A stretch of DNA of 64,000 nt from Anas platyrhynchos (lineage: Eukaryota; Chordata; Aves; Anseriformes; Anatidae). A program made the position numbers and the translations under genes. The notes under the pieces are model-generated. The model was not told where the DNA came from and ran no database searches. It saw only the letters and a program-made list of their open reading frames with translations. The stretch is taken from positions 146,560,001 to 146,624,000 of the forward strand of contig NC_092587.1 of NCBI RefSeq assembly GCF_047663525.1, read 5' to 3'. Positions 10,707 to 22,800 of this stretch are shown one piece after another (position 1 is the first letter of the stretch; each line of letters opens with the position of its first letter).

Positions 10707-13700
10707 AGCCAAAGCAGCGCAGAAGAAGAGGAAGAACAATGACTGCAAGAGTAATTGCATTTACAGTAGAATTGAAATAAGTAATGCACCCTTTCAAGTG
10801 CTGTAGCAGCATTGGTATGCTAGGTAGATTTTTTTTTTTATTTTTAAGAATAGAAAAATATGATTAATGTAGATATTTTCTAAGAGTTTGGAATACGAAA
10901 ATGTTTTGGCTGAAATAAGCTGTAGTTGCAGATCTGTTATAATATAATAAAACTAAACTGAAAGTATTCCTCTGTTCTTTTTGATAGTTATTGAGCAATA
11001 ACTAAAGTTTGAACAGCAAAAAAAAAAAAAAAATAAATGCACTTAATACTTAGATAAGAATAAAATTCTTCCACCAGCTCAACTGAATTTCTTGGATTGC
11101 ACCAAGCTTGTCATGATTTCATCCTTAGGCCGTCTGTCTAGAGTTAACTGTTGCACTTCATTTTTTGCCACGCTAGTGTATTTACTTTAAGAAGCAAAAC
11201 TAAGCCTCGTTGGAAAGGGAACGCATGAAGTTGCTTTAGATTCTGAATGTAACTAGTTGCCTTTTTCCATTCCCAGTCCCAGAGGCAGCATTCCTCCCAG
11301 CAGCACACCCCTGCCTGCCACGTCTGGCTTTCTGGGAGAAGATCCCCCCGTTGCAGAATAAGGACGCGCTGTAGGTATATTAGCAGTGCACAGTGATTGT
11401 GTTTGCCTGAAGAAGAATTATTTTGAATTCCTTTAGCTGGTCTCAGCTCACCTGGAGCTCAGCGTGATGAACTGTGTGAAATTATCCTTGGGAGAGGCGC
11501 TAGGTGGGTGAGGAGTGTAGTGCCACCTAACTGAGCTGGTCAGGCCGCGGGGCTAGCGGCAGAGCGAGGTGCTTTTAAGTCAGATTGCCTGCTGGACTGG
11601 AGCTCTGAGAGCACGAGCGTAGGTGTACAGAGGTGGCTATTTATTAACCAGCAGGAACTGAAGGAAAAGGCAGACAACAGCACGCATCTGTCTGCTCTTA
11701 GTGATACACAGGCAGTCGCAAGTCAAAGACAGGGACAGAAAAATGGTGGCAGGTGCTCGAGCTCTGGGTTTAGAGGCGTTTTGCTCTGCCATTATTGCCA
11801 ATCTATTACCTCTATCTACTGTTGTGAACATATCTGCCTGGCGGGCAGAACAGATGAGTGCTGGATACAAAGGGGAAGTTGGATTTTGCACAGTATCGCT
11901 TCTGAAGTTTTTGGAAATTCAGTCAAAGCTTGTAAGGATTGAAGCAGTGTGGAGAGAGGGGCGAGCTCATTCAAAGGGCTGTCACAAAACTTTCAGTGAG
12001 GTCTGGCAGCAGGTGCCACCATTGGACCTACGGCCTAGCTCCGAGTGTATATACTCCTTAAAGCGCAGGAACAAGCACCCGAAGATGTGTCTAGTTCTTA
12101 CAGCAGGTGTTATATATTCATTGCAAACACTCTTTTTTTCCCAGTGGTCTGACTGTAGGCTGGAACACAGCATCGCTCATAGGTTCTTGTTCTCGTTCCT
12201 TGCAATAGCTCCCCACAAGAAGCACCTGAAGTCAGGCTGCTCTCAGTCCTTCCCCTCCCGCCCTTACGGTCAATACTTCTGTATGCACTGTGACTACTAC
12301 CTCACCCCGATGCATTTTTGGTTTTTCTTTTTAAACCAGTTGCCTATTTTTAAAATAGGTTTTTAAATGTTTGCTCATTTTGGTCTATGAGGGTTCACGG
12401 ACTTCTTTTTAGATTAGAGCAACTGTCTGTCTGCTCCTAAGAGATGGATTATTGGGGTTTATTTTAAGCAATTTTGTAAACTGTCTACATCCCTGGGGAA
12501 ACCAAGCTACTATTACTTTTCCCCCTGAACCTATTGGGGAAGCCCAACTCCTTTTAAATAAAGTCAGTGCTGGATTTTCTTCACAATACCGAGCGTTTCT
12601 GTATGTAGACCATCATGGTATGCTAGCCCACCGGCGTTTGTAGGCAAAGGCAATCAAGCCCCAGGTATCCGTACAGATTTCAACCTGCCATGTCGGTTTT
12701 AAACCTACACAAAAGTTGTAACTTTGTTATTCACTAATGTATGCAAATTGTTACAATTTTTAAGCATTCTGGAAATGTAGCGGTTTCTTTCAGTAGGAAA
12801 TAAAAAACATAGCAAACGAACCTGCTGGAGTTTGGTGTGTTCTGATTACGCTGCCCCCAGAAGCCGAGCTGGGGGACGTGTCTGCCCTTCCTTCTCCTTT
12901 GCCACTGGTGGAAGCAATGCAGCCACTAACAGATGTAAAATCCCAGCAGAGGCACTTGAGCCTAAGTGCTAAGGAAGGCTGGTGACTAAAAATGGGTTTA
13001 GCTTAATAAATGCCACTTGGTGTAAAAGAAAGCCTTTATCCTTTTGAATAGATTATTCGTGTAATTTCAGATGAAACTCCTCCTGTATGAGCCCACGTTC
13101 TTATTTAGCATCTCACAAAGTGATTTGAACATACAGAAACACACCAGTAGGCAGTACATGCCACGTAAAATGCAGCCCATAAACTACAGGGATTGCAACA
13201 GGGGTGCAAGCGGCTGGCTTGCCCTTGGGCCTGACCCTTTGTGCAGTCTTGGGCAAGTACGGTACAGCCCATTTCGTTCTCCTCCAAAATACTCGCATGT
13301 TACTTACTGACCACCCAGGTACCACACTGCATGTGCTAATTGCATTTTTCCACTTCTGAGAGCTGGATCCTGAGCCTGCCCTAGTCCCAGCACTAGGGAA
13401 AGCTCAGGGCAATCTGTGCAAAAACAAACTGGAAGGAGCCCCAGCCTTACAGGTAGGTGCTTGCGTGGTAATTTGGGTGAAGATTTCACAAACCAAGCCA
13501 GCACCGCTGCAGTAGGAATTACTTCAAGGCTTAACATCATCACCTCCTTCCGTGCCTAAGAAAAAAGTACCTCTGCTAGGGGTGGTTTGGATGCCTGCAC
13601 GCCCTGCATCTCATGTGCCCCTTCTGCAAGGCCAGTACTTATTTACCTAGTAGTAGTTCCAATGTTTTTGCTCAGATTACGTCACTGTTAGACATTTTGT

Positions 13701-13709
13701 TCCAAAGAT
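10707..13709 (+). other. NAXD 3' UTR and convergent NAXD-CARS2 intergenic DNA
   Basis: This stretch runs from the NAXD stop codon to the CARS2 poly(A) signal. Plus-strand AATAAA hexamers occur at 10946-10951, 11032-11037 (after a 15-A run) and 11059-11064, and more lie near 12.56, 12.80 and 13.00 kb. NAXD transcripts could therefore end near 11.0 kb or run on towards 13.0 kb. One open frame of 221 codons (11701-12366, plus) lies here. It has no recognisable domain and is treated as UTR or chance. Confidence 0.5.
10946..10951 (+). promoter_or_regulatory. NAXD: Candidate NAXD poly(A) signal AATAAA
   Basis: A canonical hexamer lies 240 nt after the NAXD stop codon in AT-rich sequence. Further copies at 11032-11037 and 11059-11064 could be used instead. 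Confidence 0.55.
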
Positions 13710-13715
13710 TTTATT
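13710..13715 (-). promoter_or_regulatory. CARS2: Candidate CARS2 poly(A) signal AATAAA (minus strand)
   Basis: The plus strand reads TTTATT, which is AATAAA on the minus strand, about 65 nt past the CARS2 stop codon. It is the first canonical hexamer downstream, so a very short 3' UTR of roughly 90 nt is likely. Confidence 0.65.
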
Positions 13716-13779
13716 TGGATACTACAGGTATTTACAACACCAAGCAGCTGCAACCAAAACCAAGTCCGGTGATGATGGT

Positions 13780-13854
13780 TCAGCTTTTTTTCTCAGTCTG
13801 CTGCTCTACTCGTCCGCCTTCCACAATTTCCCAGGTTGAAACCGCACTTCTGTC
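13780..13854 (-). CDS. CARS2: CARS2 coding exon 15 with stop codon
   Basis: Residues 558-581 followed by TGA (plus-strand 13780-13782). It begins [20 protein letters not shown], matching the DRSS-x-x-STWEL start of the human last exon as I remember it. The acceptor is cttgttcctgcag. Confidence 0.9.
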   Translation of the reverse strand, partial: DRSAVSTWEIVEGGRVEQQTEKKS

Positions 13855-16800
13855 CTGCAGGAACAAGGAAACGTGTTATTCTCATCAGCCTGCATCACGC
13901 AGGGATCGCTGGAGCTGGCTGCAGCCCATTCAGCACACCCTGTAATGTACCAGATGGAGCTCAATGAGCATGAAGATATTATTTTTTTCTGTCTACTCCA
14001 ACACAAACGTCACACAGCAAAGCTATTAATCAAGTTAGGAAAAGAGGTGGTGATACCACCTCACAGAAATGCCCTCACTACCACTGCTCAGTAGTTGTAA
14101 AATAAGCCCAGACAATTCGTCACAGTTAAGAAAAAATAATTTAAAAAATCACTACAAGAAAACAATATATATTTTTCAGTGTTAGGCACTCATAATCATA
14201 TTCTCATGTTCAAGTGGCTGGCCTACATGGAAAACATCTCTTCTGTGGTCAGTACACAAGAAAATATTGCCTAACACATTCCCCTCTGTGAATTTTTAGA
14301 AGGATAGAAGCCCGCTGCTGTAAGAATCTGTAGTGCGATGTTATATTTTTGGAAGAGTATCATAACCAAACCGATAATTTCGGTTTTGATACAGTCACTT
14401 GACCACAGCTGTTGAAAATGACAAAAGTTTATCTGAATATTAAATGTTCAACAAGCTAAAATGTTAAAGGAGCTAACGTAAGAAAGGCTGGAATACAATG
14501 TAGGATTTTCTTTGTATTGAAGTGAAAACTGTGATGCTTAAATAATTATGTCATTTCACTTCCTAGTACAAGATACCTTGCATTTAGTGCACATTTACTG
14601 TGACAAAGTTCTGGGAACAAAGAGCCATGAGGCCATGCCATGAAAGGCCAGGTGAGGCTGGCAATAGAACTGCTCCAGTGGTAATAAAGAGGAATTATGT
14701 AAAATATTTCCCTTTATAAAATAAGCACTTTGCTGTATCTCATACGAGCATGCTACAGCAACGCAACTCTGGGGTTCTGCTCGAGTTGTGAGCCGGCCAG
14801 AGGAGGTAAAAGGCTGCAAGCTGGATGCTGCAAATCACAGCCTCCAGGTGGGAGCTCTCAGTACCAAAACAGGGAGCTGGCTCCTTCCTGCAGCACGCAG
14901 GAAGGATCAGGGGTCAAAACACCGCCAAGAGCCAGCCCAAGGCTGCAGCCAGCCTACACCTGGGGAGTTCCTCCAAAGGGGCACGGCCACGGTGATTGCA
15001 GCAGGGAATAAGCAGCATTGCCTGGGACTGGGGAGACTCATATAAAAACCAAAATAAATTGGGCTGGATCTCAGCTAAGGCCAATTTCTAGGAGGTTATT
15101 AAATATCCGTAAATCCCTTTAAGAACAAAACAAAACAAATCTTCAAAGGGGCTGGGGGGGCGGGCACAGCTGTTTGGCCAGATGGATCAAACGGGGCCGC
15201 TCCTCTCCAAGACTTTGTCTCAGCGCAGCGGCTTGGATTTGCCTTCCTGACAGAGCAGCGAGGCTGAGGATTTAGCGACGTACAAACAAGGAAGCCGATG
15301 CTCCAGCTTCCCACGGGCTCCCTTTGCTTTCACAGCTGCAGCTCGCCACGGCCGGGCTCCGGCCCCCAACCCCGCTTGGATCCCTTCCACATGAAATCTT
15401 GAGCGCTGCCCACAGTTCGCGCTTGATTTTATTCAGTGCATCGACGAGTGACAGCCCTCACGCTCGGCAATTAAAGGGGATGTGTGCTGCTCTCCCCTAA
15501 TGTCATCGTGCTTCATGGCCTCCCGTGGGTAAAATGACGCAAGGAGGCTGCGCGAGGCTCAAAACACAAGCGAGGAGCAGCACGAACTGCAGGGAGGGAG
15601 AAGGATGCTGAGCAGAAAGCAGAGCGTGATCCTGCACGTGAGGAACAAGATCAAACTAACGCCATGGAGCTGAGATGAAAAGGGCAGTGGAGCAGGAGAA
15701 GTGGAAGAAGCAGCGCACACTGAGGAAGTCACGCAGCATCTTGAGACCAGGAGGAAGCTGTGAGCCAACGAGGGGATTTCTCTTCGGTGGGAGACACAGT
15801 CGGGGGAATGAAAAAGAGGAACAGTGGCGTTAGGAACGGGCTGAGAGCAGAAAGCAGCATGGAAAAAGGAGTGCAACAGGAACCAGGCAAAGCACTTGTG
15901 GCTCAGGGACATTTAGGATTGCACCTGCCAAAAACAGAAGAGGCTTTCTTGTGCGGACTTATCTTTTTGGTGGGGAAATGTGAGGAGGTAGAGGAAGGTA
16001 TTATTTTCCTAAGTCATCTCAGTTTATTTTCCAGTTCCTCTGCAGCCTTCTTAAAATAGCACACGTCACTCCTAGCCTCTCTTGTGTGTTAAACTCGGAC
16101 AATTTAGGGATTTCTGAGCATGAGGGGATTATCAGTGGCAAAATAATACTTCCTTAGTAACTGCAGTAGCTACAGCGTGCACAGAGACACGAGGCTGAGG
16201 TGAGCAGAAGATAAGGCCAGCAGTACCATCAGGAAGAGCTCAGCTTCAGCTCAGCTCCTGCCTCCTGCCACTGTAGCTGTATTGGATGCAGGGTGTAAGA
16301 AGGAAAGTTGCTGAGGGGGCAGGAAGGGCATAAATAACGCTGCCTTAGAGACCCTAGCAGCCTCACAAGGCAAGTAGCTATCATCTACCTTGATGTGGAT
16401 TCCAAAAGCAGCAAGGTTCCCGCGCAGACCATCACAAGCTTCCAGGAGAGGTTTTCTCTCCTGCATTAACTTCTGTCTCTTCTCCTTCTGCTCTTGTTTT
16501 GGTCCTTTTGATCCCGCGGCACCTTCTTCTGTTTGCACGGTGTCCGCTGCTTCTGGCACAGCGAGCGCGTAATTACGGACCCTTGTGCGGAAGCCCACGA
16601 GCTCGTCCATCACGTTGGAGAGCAGAGCCGAGTTTCCTCCTCCCGCCGCAACCTGTAAATCAAACGCAGGGTTTTAAAAACACCTGAGAACGATTTCAAA
16701 ATCCATCACAATTCATCTGCGTGCACGAAGGCCTTCCTCATCACCTCGCGCGGCCGTGCACCTTCCACTACAGCGGTGTGATTAACACATCCCACTCGTG

Positions 16801-19800
16801 CTGGGCAGAAGTGAGAGCCCAGCCGTGCTTTGGAGTAGCTGGGGGTGTTCCTACACAGGACAGTGTCCACAGGACGGGGAGCAGACGCTGCAGCCAAATG
16901 CAGAGCACAGCAGCACCGCGGGGTGAGGCAGCTGCCAGGGGCACTGGGAGCAGAAGAGGGGCTGAGTAATTAAAGGCAGAGGGGACCGACTGCGTTTAGT
17001 CACAGAACAACGGGGGGGGGGATGAAAGGGAGCCTTTTCAGAGGTCACTGGCTGAAGAAAACTAAAGAGGAGGAGGAGGAGGCGAAGAGGAAGCTATTTA
17101 GGGGCCAGAGCTTGAGACGCTCAGTGCTCTCCAGGATTGTAAGAGGCAGCAAATTCCCCAAACTTTCAAAAGATGTAAACATGCTGAAGAAGCGGCTTAG
17201 GAGAATGAAGGAGGAAATAAACCTAAACGCCAGGAATGTCCCCTTGTAACCTGGGACAGGAAAAGAGCAGAGTAAATGCTTAAATGCAGAAGGGAGAGAA
17301 AAGTCAAATGATGAGAGGGGATAAGAGCATGCCTCTACAGACACCAGCAAAGCTGCAATGAGGCACTTATTTCATGGCACAAAGGCAAGATCCTCCAAAA
17401 GAAGGGACAGCCTGGGAAATGGGATCAGTTCACCTCCTAAGCAAAACACTGCATAAAGTCTCCTGATCTCCATTTTCTTCTTCTGTAGTACCATCCAATC
17501 CAAAAGGCTTATAACAATTTTATGCAGAAACGTGTCCTTGCCTCTCCCACAGCAGATCAGCTGTCACACCTGGACGACAGCACTTGCAGGCGAGCTAAAG
17601 GCCTTACCTGTGCCCCCCAGCTTTAAAGAGGCACGATGGTTTCCACTTGCCAGCTAGAAGCCCCCAGCAGTAGCCAGTAAGACCAAGAGAAAAATGTTTA
17701 CAGGACTTCAACCTGGCTAGGGATGTCTTTATCTACTCTCATAGCCCCCAGACCTTTGTGGTGTCTTGAGTAAGAAATCAAGATTTTCATTGATTCGGTT
17801 ATTTGAGGGCAAAAGGAAAAAGGAAAGAGGCAGGGAAGGAGCTGCAGTGCTGTTCCTTCCTTCCTGCCTACCTCTCACCAGCATCTGCTGCTGACCCCGA
17901 TACCCCAGAGAAAGTAGCACAGCACACAAAAAGAAAAGCTTTAAGGCACTTATTGCACTACAAATAAATATTCACTTGCATACAGGCAGCTCAGAATAAG
18001 GAGGAATGGCTTCAACATTCAGACAGACACACAAATGTAAGTGTTGAGTATTTAGTGGGATGCTAAACATGGCAAACGCATGCGTTATGAGGAGCAGCGA
18101 ACAGCTGAACTGCATCCAGCAGCTGTTTCAGGAGAAATTTTGTGGGAAAATCCACAAAGAAGCAAAGTAACTGAATGCACTGATTGCTGTACTGGATGAA
18201 CAAGGTTATTTGTATTTCCTTATTCTCTTCTTCCCCTACCTCAAAAGAAATTTCTGTAGAAGGGTTTCTCTGAAGAAAGTTTTTAACTTCTTCCTCTTCA
18301 GCCCCACACTCCTCATGAAGCTGCAGGAGGTGAGCACAAAAGAGCTCACTCATCTCCAAACCTTCAAATTGCTCCCCTTCCATATACCAGGATATCACCT
18401 GCCTGTTTATTGTCCTCTTCTATCTGCAGCACTTTGCATTGGGCTTTTCCTCTCTTTTTTCCCTCCCTGTTCCTGCCCTTTTTCAAGCACTGGAAGATAG
18501 GTAAGGTATGTCCAGTGAAGGCCCCTCCTGAGGGCAGAGCAGCCCCTTCCTCCTCACCTTGGCTTTCTGCAGAGGAGCCAAGCCCTGGCTCCTGCTGGGC
18601 AGAGAAGTATTTGTATGGCTACCAAAGTCAGCCTGGATGCAACCATCAAAAAACGAGGAAGAGCCAGGGAAAAGACAGAGAACAGTACCAACGTAAAGGC
18701 CTCCAGCACTGACTTTTTCTCGTTTTGTTCATCCAACTTTCGTTCCTACGATGTGATCTCTGCAGAAGTCAAGCAGGAATACCCAGGGGAAGGAGAAAAG
18801 CACCCGTTGTGCTTTACCCTTTTCTGCCTGCTCAGACGTTCTCCTACAACATCTCAGCAGAAACCACAAGCAATGAAGGAAGGTTTACTAGAGCCATAGA
18901 TAGCTCTGTTACACTTCATGCTTTCAGGAAGCGTTGCACAGCACCCAACGCTAGCACCGCTACCGTGTACTGGTGCGCACAGAAGAGGTGTTTCATACCT
19001 GTCGTTCTTCAAAGGACATCCCAAGGGCCTTAAAAACGCCTTCTACGTAGGAAATAATGCTTCCATACACAACAGAGCTTCTGGGAGAGCCGCCATCCTG
19101 TTTAAAAAACACTCAAAAGAGATTGTCCAGTCAATACATATCACAGAGCTCCGCATCTCTCCACAGCCGCGGCCGCGAGGGAGAGCTACCGCAAATTCGA
19201 TAGCTCCACCTCTGCCAGTAAAACCTGCCCCAAACGGGAACTTTTACGCGGCTATAAAAGCACCTCCAGCAATCCCCTTTGTGCCGTGAGGGGGAAAAGA
19301 TGCAAGTAAATGGGGGAGGGGACGAGCTTATTACCAGGCGAGGAGGGGAGATGCATGCAAGCACAGCGCGTTGCACGTAAATTGGACCTAAAAATAGCAG
19401 TGCTGCGCACAGAAACCAAACAGAAGAACAAAATCGCAGCTTCAAGGGCATCCTTAAAATAAAGGTCAAAAAAAAAAAAACACCCTTTTTTGTGTCTTAT
19501 TGATTTAAACAACATGAAGTCTGCTTTGAGATTGCTTATGGCGTTTTGTCGTGCCCTAGGAGCAGCAGCAGCAATGGACTAGTGTTTAAGGACATGGGTA
19601 TTTCTTTCTTTCCTCCACATTTATTGCATTAAAAAAATAAATTCAAGATTAAATGACAGACTGAAAAGTGATTTAAGGGACTAACAGTTGCCTAAAAAAG
19701 AATAATGATATACACAACCAAATTAGCAGCTGGTGCTGGATTTTATCTGGTAGCTCCACCAGGGTCTGAGATAAGCCATAACCTACAACTTCCAAACTGG

Positions 19801-22800
19801 AAGGAGCTGAAGTGAGCTATGGAGGAAAGAAACAGGCACGTGCCAACTGAGATAAAAATTTTGAGAAGATAAACATAACTCATTCCTCTTTTTGATGTGA
19901 ATTCAGTCAGTTCTTAAGAAAAAGCACCCACATGTTGACTAGGAGGTAAAACAAAAAGCTGGACTGCACCCAGAGGAGCATCAAGACACCAAGACTCAGC
20001 TGACTCAGCTGACAAAATGAATTCAGAGAAAACAAGCAGCAACCAGCAATACGTGTATTTACGGAGCAGTAATGCTACTGCAGATCCCTACTGCAAACTG
20101 GCTTAAGCCAGGGATCTGTTTGGCGAGTGATTTTGTAACAAAAAGGGGCAGATGGGGCTGAAGAGGGAGTTTAAAATCGGCACCAAAACAAGACCAGGAG
20201 GAGGCAGGATGTTTAAAGCAATGAGCAAATTCTCTCTTAAAATTGGCTGTTGCTATATGCTCGGCATCTCCTTCACAGCCCAACAAGGTGGCCGTCGTGA
20301 AAACAGCAATTAAGGAGCACAGCAGCAAGGCTGAGCTGTTCGCCTCGAGCGAGAAAGGGAGCTGTGGGTAAAGAGAACAAGTTTTCAGACCCCCCAGAAG
20401 TGACCACAGCCCCTTTCCTTACTAAGGCCAACTTCAAGGCATGGATATGAAGCAAAGAAGCAAGATGAGGCCGTAAAACCAGCATTAAAAATTAGCTGCG
20501 TGTCACAGAGGCTTCAGGCCTTTCGAAAAGCCGAGGTATAAATAATATCGGGCAGCAGCAAAGAGAGATACTTTGGACACAGCGAGGCATAATACAATAG
20601 TCGTATATAATTCCTGCGCTACAGCCAGGACAAATGGGGACCATTAAGGTCAACAATTTATGGAGCTTTGTTTCTGCTGGTTTCTCGTGTGAACAATAAA
20701 CTAATCTGTCTGCATTAAACAGTAGGACAGTGGACAGCTGTCATTTTCTGATCTCTGTATCCTAATGGGTTACCTTAGTAACAGCCTTAAGCTGTCTGTT
20801 GCCATGGTGAACGAGGTCCATAATTGCTGCAACAGCCCTGGAGGTGTCAAAGTCATCTGCAAGCGCAGCCTTCACGTTTACTTTTGTGCTGGCTAGCCTT
20901 CAAGAAGAAAAAAGGTAACGTTTAAGATAAGACAAACAAGATGCCAGCAGTAGGCTGAAGCCGTCAGCTAGCCGGGAGGAGTCACGGGAAGGACACCCGT
21001 TTCCTCCTGAGCTGCTCCGGGAGGGGAGATGCTGCGTCGATCAGGAGGGAACACATTTTTCGGGAAAAAACTCGACGCCTGTCAGACCCCAAAGCGCTAC
21101 ATCCGTTCAATAAACACATCATTAATCACAGCAACCAGCCGCAGAGCGATGCTCGCCTTCGTCGTTTAAAAACAGATGGAAAGCTGCCTTGAAATGAAGC
21201 ACGTTAGCAGTTTTGCTACGTCCTTTTATTCTGGCAGCCTGCTCTTCACGCTGAGGGCACCCTTCTCTCCCAAAGTCACGCCACACGCGTTGCTCCAGTG
21301 CTTAGCAGAAGAGCTGGGCCGGGTCAGGAGGGAGTCCTGTGGGCAGGATCCGGCTCTGCGGCAGGCTCTGCTTCCCTGTTTCCTACGGTAGCCAAATTCC
21401 AGCTCTATAGGGTGAGATAAAGGTCTATCTATAGGGTGAGATATAGGGTGAGAGAAAGATCTGGTGGAAAAGCCAAGCCCGCCTCACGCAGCCCGTGGGC
21501 GGCCTGCACTCGTCGGGCAGGGCCGCTTGGCAGGGCAGGGTGAGCTGAGCAGGGGGAACAAACAGCAAGCTGCCAACAATTGCTGGGGACTTTCTCTTGT
21601 ACAAAGCTAGATGAACTGGATATTTATTGCCACTGATACGGGGATGCTGCTCCACAGTAAAGCCGGAGGAGCAGAGTTACCCGGGGAGCCTCAAGCTACC
21701 GTAGTACCTCTGGGGATGGCCTCAACCCCGTTTTGCCTGTTTCTGAGTGGTTTCTCCTGGAGTACCTGCCTCTCTCGGGGATCAAATGGCTGCTGCCCTA
21801 AATCCATTCACCCAAAACTATTCCCTGTGAGTTTCCCCTTGTCCATGCAATATCTATCACTTTCCCAAAATAAGCACTTTAGAGATACCCAAGTTTTGCC
21901 CTCTCATACGTCCTCCACTGACACTCTATTTTGGCTTCCTTACATGCCTCACACCTCTCAGCCTTATCCCTCACCAGCAAGTCCCCTGGAGCCTCCAGCT
22001 GAAGGACAGCTTCAGCTGCCCAATATCACAAGTAGCTAATTTACCCCCCCCTCCTTGTGACATGCTCCGGTGCTCCCTATGAGACACAGTGAGACGCAGT
22101 CGGTACAGCCACGAGCTCTTCAATACGACCGTGTACAAACTTGTCTCTCACTTCATCTTCCCCTCTGATCACACGCCTCAGAGCTGCCTGTATGTGTGGC
22201 ACTTCACTGCCTCTCCCACCCTAAATCCAGAGCACCAGGCTCCTCAGGTTTACTCCCAACACCATCCACATCTCTGCATTTGAGCAAGCTGCTCTAGTGG
22301 AAGGCATCTGTGCCCATGGCAGGAGGATGGAACTAGGTGATCCCTAAGGATCCCTTCGAGCCCAAATCACTCTGTGATCCTGTAAGATGACCCAATTTTT
22401 GTAAGGGACTCCAAAAAAGATTCTCCTCATCACTGCCAGGGTCCCAGCAAACAGAACAGCTTCTTTCCCTATGAAATCTCTCCTGGCCAGTTTGAGTAAC
22501 CCTTCCCTCCTTCACACCAGCCTGTCAGCCAGTTTGACTACAAGCTCCTGTACCCAAGGCTTATTGCTTTCCAGTTGTCTTCTTTCTTCTTCAGTCATTA
22601 GCACGGTTCTTCTTATGTCCTGGGTAGCTTTGCAACTTCAGACGGAGCTTTTCCTTCTACATCAGTCAGGAGGTGCAAATGTGCTTGTATGAGGTCAGGC
22701 ACACCAGATAAACAACGTGATTGTACAAATACAATGCACCAAGTGTAGCAGACTGTGAGGAAAAACAGCTGGCTACAAAATTAAAAAAAAATCCACCCTA

